Source: JAAGZL01 sp050291725
Lineage (GTDB): Bacteria > Pseudomonadota > Gammaproteobacteria > Chromatiales > Chromatiaceae
DNA length: 64,000 bases
Direction of reading: 5' to 3'
NCBI GenBank assembly: GCA_050291725.1
Contig: JBNKKH010000016.1
Coordinates: 1-64,000, forward strand
The position numbers and the translations under genes were made by a program. Positions 24,994 through 33,559 of the stretch are shown here, piece by piece. Each line of letters starts with the position of its first letter. Position 1 is the stretch's first letter. Under the pieces are notes generated by a model. The model ran no database searches. It was not told where the DNA came from and saw only the letters and a program-made list of their open reading frames with translations.

Positions 24994-26418
24994 TTAGACC
25001 GGTCCTTGGTAGGTCGCTCCTTGATCTCCATCCTTAGGTGCCTGGTACCAGCTCAGTTTCTCCTGCAGATTTACCACTTCACCAACTATTATGAGTGTCG
25101 GAGGCTTGGGTTGTTCCCTCTCAATCAACTCCTGGATGTTGGATAGGGTTCCGGTGAAGACGCGCTGTTTTTCCGTGGTTCCCTGCTGTACCAAGGCTAC
25201 AGGCATATCTGGGGATACGCCGCGCTTTATCAGCTCTTTAGATATTATAGGCATGCCGCGCAGCCCCATGTAGAAAACTACGGTCTGATTCGCCTGGGCC
25301 AGGTGTTCCCAGTTCAGATTGATGGTTCCGTCTTTCAAGTGACCGGTGACAAATGTTACCGATTGGGCGTAATCGCGATGGGTTAGGGGTATGCCGGCAT
25401 AGGCAGCACAACCAGATGCTGCGGTTACAGCAGGTACTACCTGAAACGGGATGCCCTGTTCTGCTAATGTGTCGATCTCTTCACCACCGCGGCCAAAGAT
25501 AAAGGGGTCACCACCTTTGAGGCGCACCACCCGTTTCCCCTCTTTGGCCAGCTTGGCCAGCAGTTCGTTGATATCTTCTTGACGCATGGCGTGGTTGTTG
25601 GCTTCTTTGCCTACATAGATGCGTTCGGCATCACGGCGAGTCATCTCCAGAATCGCCTTTGCCACCAAGCGGTCGTACACCACAACGTCTGCTTGTTGCA
25701 TCAAACGCAGAGCGCGGAAGGTAAGCAGATCAGGGTCGCCCGGACCACCTCCTACCAGGTAGACCTCACCCATAGGGCCGGCCGGGTCTGTGCTTGCCAG
25801 CGCCTTCTCCATAACCACATTAGCCTCTTCCATATGGCCGGAGAATACCCGCTCGGCCACGCCGCTACGCAGTACATTCTCCCAAAATATTTTGCGGTCT
25901 CTGGGGTCGGAAATGCGCTGTTTCACCTTGTCGCGGAAGCGCTTAGCAAGATCGGCCAACCTGCCGTATCCTGCAGGAATCAAAGATTCCAAACGGCTAC
26001 GCATAAGCCGAGCCAATACAGGGGAAGATCCACCGGTGGATACCGCAACCACCATAGGGGAGCGATCCACTATAGAGGGCATAATAAAGCTGCATAGCTC
26101 TGGTTGATCCACCACGTTGACCGGAAGCTGCCTCTCTTGGGCGGCTGCAGATACCATACGGTTAACCTCAGAACTGTTGGTAGCAGCGTATACTAGGGCG
26201 CACCCATTCAGATCGCCGTCGATGTATTCTCTTTGCTCGTGCTCTATGCTCCCTTCAGCTAGCAGAGAGTTAAGGTTGGCGCAGAGTTCAGGGGATATCA
26301 CCCTGACTTTCGCATTTGCCTGCAGCAGGAGAGCCACTTTACGAGCGGCAACATCACCGCCTCCTACAACTAAAGCAGTTTTTTCTCGTACATCTAAAAA
26401 AATCGGCAAAAAGTCCAT
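24994..26418 (-). CDS. cysG: Siroheme synthase CysG (dehydrogenase/ferrochelatase + uroporphyrinogen-III methyltransferase)
   Basis: A 474-residue bifunctional enzyme that makes siroheme from uroporphyrinogen III. Residues 1-150 form the NAD-dependent precorrin-2 dehydrogenase/ferrochelatase domain (VVGGGDVAARKV at about 16-27). A linker and dimerisation region follow, and the SUMT domain occupies about 215-460 (VYLVGGGPGDPDLLTFRAL, VVYDRLV, RLKGGDPFIFGRGGEE, VVPAVTAASG). Siroheme serves sulfite and nitrite reductases, including the reverse-acting DsrAB of sulfur oxidisers. The gene is divergent from the rhd-tusA-dsrE2 cluster and upstream of ubiT, with which it is probably co-transcribed. 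Confidence 0.96.
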   Translation of the reverse strand: MDFLPIFLDVREKTALVVGGGDVAARKVALLLQANAKVRVISPELCANLNSLLAEGSIEHEQREYIDGDLNGCALVYAATNSSEVNRMVSAAAQERQLPVNVVDQPELCSFIMPSIVDRSPMVVAVSTGGSSPVLARLMRSRLESLIPAGYGRLADLAKRFRDKVKQRISDPRDRKIFWENVLRSGVAERVFSGHMEEANVVMEKALASTDPAGPMGEVYLVGGGPGDPDLLTFRALRLMQQADVVVYDRLVAKAILEMTRRDAERIYVGKEANNHAMRQEDINELLAKLAKEGKRVVRLKGGDPFIFGRGGEEIDTLAEQGIPFQVVPAVTAASGCAAYAGIPLTHRDYAQSVTFVTGHLKDGTINLNWEHLAQANQTVVFYMGLRGMPIISKELIKRGVSPDMPVALVQQGTTEKQRVFTGTLSNIQELIEREQPKPPTLIIVGEVVNLQEKLSWYQAPKDGDQGATYQGPV

Positions 26419-26603
26419 AACTATATGTCTTGTAAATGTTTCTTAGTGATTGAGGGCGAGACTCTAGCACGGGGAAAGAGTTGCCACAATTAGTATCTAT
26501 ATAGGGCGATAGAAAAAGTTAAATAGCCAAACTATTTGCAACATAGTATATATAATATAATTAGAATATACTAATAGAGTAGTTAAATTACACGGTGGTC
26601 AAT
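26419..26603. promoter_or_regulatory. AT-rich divergent promoter region between cysG and rhd-tusA-dsrE2
   Basis: A 185-bp region separating two divergent units. The part near 26540-26580 is very AT-rich, with overlapping TATAAT-like hexamers. No single -35/-10 pair with normal 17-bp spacing stands out. The region must hold the start sites for siroheme synthesis and for sulfur transfer. Confidence 0.4.
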
Positions 26604-26939
26604 ATGGTTAAAGAGATAGATTGTCTTGGGCTGGTGGAAAAGCTCAAATCTGACGACGAAACAATTTTACTAGATATTCGTGGAGCAAACGAGCTGGTGC
26701 AGGGAGTTCTGCCTGGATCTCAGCATCTTCCGATGCATCTGTTGCCCCTGCGTATCTCCGAATTCCCCAAAGACAAGGATATTGTACTCTACTGCCATAG
26801 TGGAGCACGTTCCTACAATGCCTGTTATTTTCTCATGCAGCAGGGGTTTGATAATGTGATAAATATGCGAGGCGGAATTGTGGATTGGGCACAAAAAGGC
26901 CTGGAAATTGAGATTCCTCCCCAGGCTTGTTGTGGCTAA
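26604..26939 (+). CDS. Single-domain rhodanese of the rhd-tusA-dsrE2 sulfur-transfer cluster
   Basis: A 111-residue rhodanese. The active-site loop is CHSGAR with Cys64, preceded by LLDIRGANE and followed by the C-terminal PPQACCG. It mobilises sulfane sulfur and passes it to TusA. The ATG at 26604 is chosen over a GTG at 26595 because GGTGG (26594-26598) sits 5 nt upstream. The order rhd-tusA-dsrE2 is a known arrangement in sulfur oxidisers such as Allochromatium vinosum, where the proteins feed sulfur to the Dsr or sHdr pathway. No dsr or hdr genes are in the window. Confidence 0.92.
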   Translation: MVKEIDCLGLVEKLKSDDETILLDIRGANELVQGVLPGSQHLPMHLLPLRISEFPKDKDIVLYCHSGARSYNACYFLMQQGFDNVINMRGGIVDWAQKGLEIEIPPQACCG

Positions 26940-27040
26940 TCAAGATTTATGTTGGGGCTGAGCGCTTGCGTTTAGTGCAAAGTTAGAATATAAGATACAG
27001 CTTAATTTTAAAGAGCTAACTGACAAAAGTGGAGAAAGAT

Positions 27041-27271
27041 ATGGCTGATTTTGATCAAGAACTGGATGCAAGCGGACTGAACTGCCCTCTACCAATCCTG
27101 CGTGCAAAAAAGACCCTGGCTGGTATGGATGCAGGTAATGTGCTGCACATAATTGCTACCGACCCAGGTTCAGTAAAGGACTTTGAAGCCTTTGCTAAAC
27201 AGACTGGCAACGAGCTGATGTCATCAAAAGAAGATGGCGGCAAGTTCTATTTCATGATGAAAAAGTCCTGA
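27041..27271 (+). CDS. tusA: TusA-family sulfur carrier protein
   Basis: A 76-residue sulfur carrier. The persulfide-carrying Cys15 lies in LNCPLPILRAKK, the family signature; the rest (DPGSVKDFEAFAKQTGN) is also canonical. It shuttles sulfur as a protein persulfide between rhodanese, DsrE-type proteins and downstream enzymes. The ATG at 27041 is chosen because GGAGAAAG stands directly before it; an in-frame GTG four codons earlier lies in this ribosome-binding site. It is flanked by rhd and dsrE2. Confidence 0.95.
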   Translation: MADFDQELDASGLNCPLPILRAKKTLAGMDAGNVLHIIATDPGSVKDFEAFAKQTGNELMSSKEDGGKFYFMMKKS

Positions 27272-27311
27272 TCGATTAAGCAAGTTGTACTGAACCTAAG
27301 GGGAGATTAAG

Positions 27312-27791
27312 TTGGAACAAAAAAAACTAGCTATTATCGCAACCAAGGGGTCGCTTGATTGGGCTTACCCGCCTTTCATTCTTGCTAGCACGGCCGCTGC
27401 CTTGGGCTATGAAGTGGAGATATTCTTCACCTTCTACGGACTACAGCTGCTGCGCAAAAAGCCAAATCTGGAAGTAACCCCTCTGGGTAATCCAGGTATG
27501 CCCATGCCTATGGGTATGGATAAGTGGTTTCCTGTATTGGGAACGGCTCTTCCAGGCATGCAGGCAATGATGACCTCTATGATGAAGAAAAAAATGGCAG
27601 ATAAGGGTGTTGCCAGTATCGAAGAGTTGCGTGAACTATCTCTTGAGGCGGATGTTAGAATGATCGCCTGCCAGATGACAGTTGACCTATTCGATATGGA
27701 TACATCTGAGTTCATGGATGAAGTGGAATATGCTGGTGCAGCTCGCTTCTTTGAGTTTGCTGGTGAAAGTGATATTTGTCTGTATATTTAA
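27312..27791 (+). CDS. dsrE2: DsrE2-type sulfur transfer protein (DsrE/DsrF/DrsH-like family)
   Basis: A 159-residue protein of the DsrE/DsrF/DrsH-like family, third gene of the cluster. The start KLAIIATKGSLDWAYPPFILA and the conserved MIACQMTVDLF with Cys120 are as in DsrE2 proteins. Cys120 is the likely persulfide site; another Cys lies in the last few residues (DICLYI). A hydrophobic Gly/Met-rich stretch (GNPGMPMPMGMDKWFPVLG, about 59-77) may contact the membrane. The start is TTG at 27312, supported by AGGGGAGA a few bases upstream. A strong terminator follows. Confidence 0.92.
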   Translation: MEQKKLAIIATKGSLDWAYPPFILASTAAALGYEVEIFFTFYGLQLLRKKPNLEVTPLGNPGMPMPMGMDKWFPVLGTALPGMQAMMTSMMKKKMADKGVASIEELRELSLEADVRMIACQMTVDLFDMDTSEFMDEVEYAGAARFFEFAGESDICLYI

Positions 27792-27816
27792 ATTCTGACA
27801 TTAAACACTTAAGAAG

Positions 27817-27849
27817 AGGCGCAGCCATTACTGGACTGCGCCTTTTTTT
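27817..27849 (+). terminator. rho-independent terminator of the sulfur-transfer cluster
   Basis: An 8-bp GC-rich stem, aggcgcag (27817-27824) with ctgcgcct (27836-27843), is followed by seven T. It is 25 bp after the dsrE2 stop and closes the rhd-tusA-dsrE2 unit. Confidence 0.9.
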
Positions 27850-28104
27850 ATATTCGGCTATTAGGGCCATTTTCTATTGGAATTGGCATAATTAGGGTAT
27901 TAATATCTCATAAATCCCTTGTTTTCTGACTCATGCTGCTTTTCCCAACTCAGGTCACATCTTCCCGGAGCAAAGTACCTTGAAACAGTAGTTTCTGTGT
28001 GCTTTATTATTAAGTATATACATGTATAAAATAGACTTATTCGTATAGGGCGTGATTGTGCCGGGGTTGATGACGCTTGGCAATATTCGGGATTTGATGG
28101 TTTT
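27850..28104. promoter_or_regulatory. upstream region of the PhnD/GGDEF-EAL pair with a 12-bp palindrome
   Basis: No gene seen. It contains the perfect palindrome tatacatgtata at 28017-28028, about 77 bp before the phnD-like start, and a shorter inverted repeat gaaac-agta-gtttc at about 27982-27995. Either could be an operator; neither matches a regulator I can name. Confidence 0.4.
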
Positions 28105-28965
28105 ATGAGATATTTCCAAGTTGCGCTAATAATCTTATTGATTCATGCCCTTGTCATCCCTACTCCTGTGTCTTCTGCTGACCCATTGATTATGGGGGTG
28201 TTTCCTCGACGCAATGTAAAACTGACTCACAAAATGTTCACCCCGTTGGCAAAATACCTCTCCCAGCAGCTTGGGCGTGAGGTCAGGCTTAAGACCAGCA
28301 AGGATTTTAAAAACTTCTGGTCTGATCTAAATAAACATAAATTCGATCTGGTCCACTTCAACCAATATCACTATGTGGTCGCAAATGAGAAACTGGGATA
28401 TGAGGCGATCGTTAAGAACGTTGAGTTTGGGGAGGCAACCATAACCGGATCTATCATGGTTAGGTCTGATAGTGGGATTAAGTCACTAGAGGATTTGCGC
28501 GGAAAGAAAGTGATATTTGGGGGCGGTCCCCGCGCCATGATTAGTTACATTGTTCCAACCTATATGTTACGTATGGCCGGTCTGAAAAAAGGCGATTACC
28601 TAGAGCTCTTCGCTAAAAACCCACCCAATAGCGTACTTGCCACCTACCATAAGCAGGCAGATGCGGCAGGAACAGGGGCAGTGGTTAGTCGACTAAAGAT
28701 GGTTGCTCAAGCCATAGATACTGGTGAGATGGAGTATCTAGTTAAGGGAGAGGCGCTGACTCAATTGCCTTGGGCGGTGAAGGGGGATATGCCAGCAGAG
28801 ACTAGGGATAAAATTCAAAAGATTATGACTGGATTAAAAGATACGCTCGCTGGCCAGGCAGTGCTCGATGCTATGGAGATGTCTGGTATGCAGCCAGTTA
28901 AGGACAGCGACTATAATCAGCATAGGGCAATTATTGATTATGTCTATCCGGATGGAGGACCATAG
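28105..28965 (+). CDS. PhnD-like periplasmic substrate-binding protein
   Basis: A 286-residue periplasmic binding protein of the phosphate/phosphite/phosphonate (PhnD) family. After a signal peptide (about 1-24, ending PVSSA) come the family blocks GVFPRRNVKLTHKMFTPLAKYL, FDLVHFNQYHYVVA and LEDLRGKKVIFGGGPRAM. No ABC transporter genes are nearby. Instead it is followed after 3 bp by a membrane GGDEF-EAL gene, so it is more likely a sensor subunit than a transport subunit, comparable in layout to the NspS-MbaA polyamine sensor pair of Vibrio. The ligand is unknown. Confidence 0.88.
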   Translation: MRYFQVALIILLIHALVIPTPVSSADPLIMGVFPRRNVKLTHKMFTPLAKYLSQQLGREVRLKTSKDFKNFWSDLNKHKFDLVHFNQYHYVVANEKLGYEAIVKNVEFGEATITGSIMVRSDSGIKSLEDLRGKKVIFGGGPRAMISYIVPTYMLRMAGLKKGDYLELFAKNPPNSVLATYHKQADAAGTGAVVSRLKMVAQAIDTGEMEYLVKGEALTQLPWAVKGDMPAETRDKIQKIMTGLKDTLAGQAVLDAMEMSGMQPVKDSDYNQHRAIIDYVYPDGGP

Positions 28966-28968
28966 CAG

Positions 28969-31113
28969 TTGGCAATTTGGTTTAAAGGGCTGAGTGGTCA
29001 GTTTGTTACCTTGGTGGCAGCAATTCTTGTGGTGGCTATGTTTGCCAATACCTATTTTCAATATAGGGGAGAGATTGATCGGTATGTCTCTAATCTGGAA
29101 TCAAGAGGTGACACCATAGCAACTCTTTTAGCTGAGATTAGTGTTGAACCACTGCTCACCTATGATTACGTCTCTCTGGCCGCCTATACCAAAGGTGCTG
29201 GCATGCAGCGCTATGTTGGCTATGTGGCGATACTCGGTGTTAAAGATCAGATACTAACCAGCTATTTGAGTGAATCTAACACGGTAGTAAAGAGTGCCTT
29301 GGGTCCTGACTCAGCTGAAGATGTGATCGGGGCTATTGAGATACTTAAGAGCAATAGCAATCTTCTTCATATCCAAATTCCAGTCAGTTTTGAAAAGCGG
29401 GAGCTGGGTCGTGTATTGGTTGGCATTGATCCAACAGATGCATATGTAAAGGGCCGAGAGAATATGTTATTTCAGCTCTTCATTAGTAGCATAATTGCAG
29501 TTGCGGTTGGCTTGGCTATTTTTATTGCTTTCCGCTATCGCATTCTCTCCAGGATTCAGGAACTGGTAAATAGTGTTGATAGGGTGGCAAATTTCGATCT
29601 GGATCAGCATGTCTCAGTATCAGGCCATGACGAATTAACCAAACTCGCTTCCTCTTTTAATAATATGGCAAAGAGGCTAAAAGCCGCTGTGCAGCATAAG
29701 GAGCAGGCGATAAAGGAGACTGAGCAGCTGAACGAGAATCTGGAACAGCGAGTTGCCGAGCGTTCAGCCGAACTACATAACCTGAATGCAGAGTTAGCAC
29801 ATCAGGCCATGCATGACGCTCTAACTAGGTTGCCAAATCGAGTGTTAATAATTGACCGATTGCAGAGTGCAATAACTCAAGCTAAACGCAACCATAGCCG
29901 CGCGGTAGTTTTTATTTTGGATCTTGATCACTTTAAAGAGGTTAATGACACTCTGGGCCACCCTACTGGTGATATCCTATTAAAGGAACTGGGTCAACGG
30001 CTCCCCCATGCACTGCGTGATGGGGATACCATCGGTAGACTGGGTGGTGATGAGTTTGCACTGGTACTACCGGATACCAACGAAGAGGGAGCATGGTCTG
30101 TAGCGAGAAAGCTGCTGGCAGAACTAAAAAGACCTTTCAGTGTTCATGGGCATAACCTGGTTGTAGATGCCAGTCTGGGTATGGCTATATTCCCTGATCA
30201 CGGTGAGGATGACTCTACTTTACTAAGACGTGCTGATGTGGCCATGTATGCGGCCAAGAAAGGTGATGAGCGCATTGCCGTCTATAGTCCTGAGGTTGAT
30301 ACATTCAGCTTGGAGCGTCTGGCCCTGATGGCGGATCTGCGTCAGGCCATCGAATCAAATCAGCTAAACCTTTACTATCAACCTATTGTTGAATTAAAGA
30401 CAGGAAAAGTTGTTAGAGCTGAAGCGTTGGCGCGCTGGAATCATCCAGTTAAGGGGATGATTCCTCCTGATCTCTTTATTAACATGGCCGAGAGCAGCGG
30501 CCTGATCAAGCCGCTGACCGAATGGGTCGTGCGTGCTGCAATCAGCCAGCTAGCTATATGGGAAAGTGAAGGAATTGACATGCAAGTGTCAATTAACTTG
30601 TCGGTAAGGAATTTGTTAGATCCCAAGCTGCCTGAGCGTATAAAGCAGTTGTGCCAAGATAGTGCGGTTCCAGCTAATCGTCTCAAGTGTGAGATTACCG
30701 AGAATGATTTAATGGCTAATCCAGAGTTGGTTATGGATACCCTGACCCATCCTGATATGGAAGATATTGATATTTCTATTGATGATTTCGGTACTGGCTA
30801 CTCTTCCCTCAGCTATTTAAAACGACTCCCGGTACAAGAGGTAAAGATTGATCGTTCTTTTGTAACCGATATGCTTAAGGATAACGACGATGCAGTTATT
30901 GTTCGCTCCACTATTGAGCTGGCGCATAACCTTGGGTTAAGAGTCGTGGCAGAGGGGGTAGAGGATATTGAGACCATGATTCAACTCCAGGTGCTTAATT
31001 GTGACTTTGCCCAGGGATACCATTTTCTGCGACCTGTTCCGGCCAATGAGTTGAATGGCTCAATTGCTACTATTCAGGAAGCGGCTGCTCCTAGGTTTGT
31101 AATCTATAAATAG
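28969..31113 (+). CDS. Membrane sensor GGDEF-EAL protein (HAMP, diguanylate cyclase/phosphodiesterase)
   Basis: A 714-residue inner-membrane protein. TM1 (about 11-30), a periplasmic sensor (31-165), TM2 (about 167-189) and HAMP (190-243) lead to a coiled coil (245-278), a GGDEF domain (280-440) and an EAL domain (about 455-705). GGDEF (359-363) and the inhibitory I-site R350-D-G-D353 are intact. EAL (485-487), DDFGTGYSSL and AEGVED are also intact, so both synthesis and breakdown of cyclic-di-GMP are possible. The start is TTG at 28969, with GGAGG about 10 nt upstream inside the previous gene. The tight link to the PhnD-like protein suggests that the bound ligand controls the output. Confidence 0.92.
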   Translation: MAIWFKGLSGQFVTLVAAILVVAMFANTYFQYRGEIDRYVSNLESRGDTIATLLAEISVEPLLTYDYVSLAAYTKGAGMQRYVGYVAILGVKDQILTSYLSESNTVVKSALGPDSAEDVIGAIEILKSNSNLLHIQIPVSFEKRELGRVLVGIDPTDAYVKGRENMLFQLFISSIIAVAVGLAIFIAFRYRILSRIQELVNSVDRVANFDLDQHVSVSGHDELTKLASSFNNMAKRLKAAVQHKEQAIKETEQLNENLEQRVAERSAELHNLNAELAHQAMHDALTRLPNRVLIIDRLQSAITQAKRNHSRAVVFILDLDHFKEVNDTLGHPTGDILLKELGQRLPHALRDGDTIGRLGGDEFALVLPDTNEEGAWSVARKLLAELKRPFSVHGHNLVVDASLGMAIFPDHGEDDSTLLRRADVAMYAAKKGDERIAVYSPEVDTFSLERLALMADLRQAIESNQLNLYYQPIVELKTGKVVRAEALARWNHPVKGMIPPDLFINMAESSGLIKPLTEWVVRAAISQLAIWESEGIDMQVSINLSVRNLLDPKLPERIKQLCQDSAVPANRLKCEITENDLMANPELVMDTLTHPDMEDIDISIDDFGTGYSSLSYLKRLPVQEVKIDRSFVTDMLKDNDDAVIVRSTIELAHNLGLRVVAEGVEDIETMIQLQVLNCDFAQGYHFLRPVPANELNGSIATIQEAAAPRFVIYK

Positions 31114-31135
31114 CTATTGAGTATTCGACGTTGAG

Positions 31136-31444
31136 CTAATCTTCTCTGATATGTTCTACCACGCCGTTCTCATCTGGCTTGCCCCATTTGCGTTTGCGAT
31201 TGATCTCCAATTTTTTATAGCAGGTTTCAACTAACTCATCGCTTTTGCCCCCTGTCATACGGTAGGCATCAAGCAGTAGTATCAGGCAGTCAGCATACTC
31301 CATGCTGTCATTGGGAGAGGCAATTAGCTCCTGTATCTCCTTGGCCAGGTGATGGAGGGGTATCTCTGCAGGACGACCTGCACCGAAAGTGCTATCAGAC
31401 CAGGCCGCAATCTCATCTTGCAGCTGTTGTATGCGGCTGCTCAT
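31136..31444 (-). CDS. MazG-like nucleotide pyrophosphohydrolase (DUF550/dATP-dGTP type)
   Basis: A 102-residue all-helical protein resembling the dATP/dGTP diphosphohydrolase (DUF550) group of the MazG superfamily. The blocks PLHHLAKEIQELI (with the EIxEL metal-binding helix) and EYADCLILLLDAYRMTGG (E..D) carry the usual acidic residues. Such enzymes clear non-standard or excess nucleoside triphosphates. Its start overlaps the ABC exporter stop by 4 bp (ATGA), so the two are translated together. It is convergent with the GGDEF-EAL gene. Confidence 0.8.
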   Translation of the reverse strand: MSSRIQQLQDEIAAWSDSTFGAGRPAEIPLHHLAKEIQELIASPNDSMEYADCLILLLDAYRMTGGKSDELVETCYKKLEINRKRKWGKPDENGVVEHIRED

Positions 31445-33273
31445 GTATCCTGATGTCCATACAGCGAGGTGTATAGGCCGTTGTTTTGAATAAGTTCGTC
31501 ATGGCGTCCCTCTTCAACAATGCGTCCATCCTCAAAAACCAGAACGCGGTCGGCCTGTTTTACTGCGCTCAATCTATGGGCGATGATGAGGGTGGTGCGT
31601 CCCTGTAAGAATTTCTGCATGGCACTGTGTAGCTTGCCTTCGGTTGCAGTGTCTAGAGCTGATGTGGCCTCATCCAAAATTACCACCTTGGGATCGCTTA
31701 GAACCATTCTGGCAACTGCTAGGCGCTGTCGCTGTCCACCAGAGAGACGAATTCCATAACGACCGACTACTGTATCCAGTTTGTCATCCATATCTTGGAT
31801 GATGTTCGCCAACTGAGCTATCTCAAGAGCGTGCCAGAGCTGCTCATCTGCAATATTCTGTCCCAGGGTAAGGTTCATGCGGATGGTGTCATTGAATAGA
31901 GCAGGGTGCTGCAACACAGTGGCTACATTATCGCGCACTATATCCATGCCTATTTCCGATACAGGTACGCCATCAAAACTTATCACTCCGCTATTTGGCG
32001 GATACAGACCAAGTATTACCTGCACCATAGTGGTCTTACCACCGCCACTGGCTCCTACCAGCGCTACTTTCTCTCCAGAAGCAATATCTAGGCTTATATC
32101 ATTTAGCACCAGCGGTCCATCGCCATACCTAAAGGAGACGTTTCTTACTTGCAAATCCGTAGTAGTTTTGCCTTGAAATGGATTCTCTTTGTGGGGGTAA
32201 GCCGGTTCCAGATCGATTCCTAGAAGTTGATTTATGCGTTCTAGGGCTGCCTGGGCGCCGTGGTAGGAGTACTGGATGGCAAGTACCTCCTGGACTGGCC
32301 CCATCATGAACCATAGATAGGAGAATACGGCCAACATTTGGCCTATGGATAGATCGGAAAAGAGCACCATAATCATGGCTAGAGCACGGAAAATATCAAA
32401 CCCAAACAGGAAAATTGTGAATGAGAGGCGTTGGGCGGCATCACTTTTCCAGGTGAACGAGTTGGAGTGTTTGCGCACATGGTCGGCGCGGTCAATCATG
32501 CGGGCTATGTAGTGCTTCTCCCGGTTACTTGCGCGAATTTGCTGGATTGCGTCCAGGGTTTCAGACAGTGACTCCTGGAACAGTTGATATGCGCTGTTTT
32601 CCTGCCGTTTAAGCTTTTTTACCTTGCGTCCGAACTGGGTGGTTATATAGATAACCAATGGATTGAGAAACAGGATGAAAAGAGCCAGTTGCCAATGCAT
32701 CCATATCAGAATTACTGCTGTTCCTATTATGCTGAGCAGCGCAACCAAGAATTTTGAGGTGGTTATGCCGATAAATTGATCAATGGCATCTATATCGGTA
32801 ACCATGTGTGATGCCACAGTGCCGCTGCCCATAGTTTCATACTCTGACATGGAAACCCGTTCCAGGCGTTGCAGCAGGCTGCGTCGGATGCTGAATGTTA
32901 CCTCCTTGGAAATCTTGGTGAACTGACGCATCTGCCAGACTCCGAGCACCAGTGATATGAGCCGCAGGAATAGGGTTAGAAATAGCACCGCCAGGATATA
33001 TAGGATTGGCCCATGCCAGTCAGTAGGGAAGATGCTATTCATGGTCGCGACAGATACGCCTGGTTGATTCAGTAAAACTTCATCTACCAGTAGCGGTATC
33101 AGTAGTGGAATGGGCACGCTAACCACTGTGCCCATGATCGCTATGATGTTTGCTGTAATAAGCTCGTTCCTGTGGTGCAGGACCATCCTTGTCAGCTCCT
33201 GCCAGCTATAGCCTTTTGAACGTATGTTCTGTTTATTCTCGCTTGTGGTAATTTCTGTAGCCAGTTCAGTCAC
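31441..33273 (-). CDS. ABC exporter, fused membrane and ATPase domains (MsbA/multidrug type)
   Basis: A 610-residue half-transporter that would act as a homodimer. Residues 1-340 hold six predicted spans (ABC_membrane fold). The ATPase part (about 365-605) has Walker A GASGGGKTT, signature LSGGQRQRLAVAR, Walker B VVILDEATSALD and switch AHRLS. The start is GTG at 33273. Substrates of this group range from lipids and lipid A to drugs and peptides and cannot be told from sequence. A divergent TolC-family gene 286 bp away could supply an outer-membrane exit, but no adaptor (HlyD) gene is present. Confidence 0.9.
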   Translation of the reverse strand: MTELATEITTSENKQNIRSKGYSWQELTRMVLHHRNELITANIIAIMGTVVSVPIPLLIPLLVDEVLLNQPGVSVATMNSIFPTDWHGPILYILAVLFLTLFLRLISLVLGVWQMRQFTKISKEVTFSIRRSLLQRLERVSMSEYETMGSGTVASHMVTDIDAIDQFIGITTSKFLVALLSIIGTAVILIWMHWQLALFILFLNPLVIYITTQFGRKVKKLKRQENSAYQLFQESLSETLDAIQQIRASNREKHYIARMIDRADHVRKHSNSFTWKSDAAQRLSFTIFLFGFDIFRALAMIMVLFSDLSIGQMLAVFSYLWFMMGPVQEVLAIQYSYHGAQAALERINQLLGIDLEPAYPHKENPFQGKTTTDLQVRNVSFRYGDGPLVLNDISLDIASGEKVALVGASGGGKTTMVQVILGLYPPNSGVISFDGVPVSEIGMDIVRDNVATVLQHPALFNDTIRMNLTLGQNIADEQLWHALEIAQLANIIQDMDDKLDTVVGRYGIRLSGGQRQRLAVARMVLSDPKVVILDEATSALDTATEGKLHSAMQKFLQGRTTLIIAHRLSAVKQADRVLVFEDGRIVEEGRHDELIQNNGLYTSLYGHQDT

Positions 33274-33355
33274 TTCGAATCTTCAGTAGAAAGTATGGGT
33301 GTTGGCACATGGGCCGGAAATAGGTTGTTAAGTCGATATTATGGGTTATGAGAGT

Positions 33356-33385
33356 GATGAATCAAAGCTTGATTCTTGATTCATC
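33356..33385. promoter_or_regulatory. inverted repeat in the divergent ABC/tolC region
   Basis: gatgaatcaaag at 33356-33367 is mirrored by cttgattcatc at 33375-33385, and the centre aatcaaagcttgatt is itself nearly palindromic. It lies 82 bp before the ABC gene start and 174 bp before tolC. It may be an operator for one or both; it has no T-run, so it is not a terminator. Confidence 0.4.
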
Positions 33386-33559
33386 CTTGGATTATCTGTT
33401 TTGGCGGGTATGCATATCTGTCTGATAGACTGTAGAATGCACCTGCATTATAGCGGTTAGTCAATATCAGATTTTGTAGTAGCAATAGATGCATTATTAA
33501 TTGTGATATCTACATAACAAGTTGTACAATAAGCAGATTATTCTTGTCTGGAAGATGAT

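Noticed and set aside
25579..26107. Long open frames opposite cysG
   Set aside because: The cysG reading is complete and canonical on the other strand; the opposite frames have no recognisable domain.
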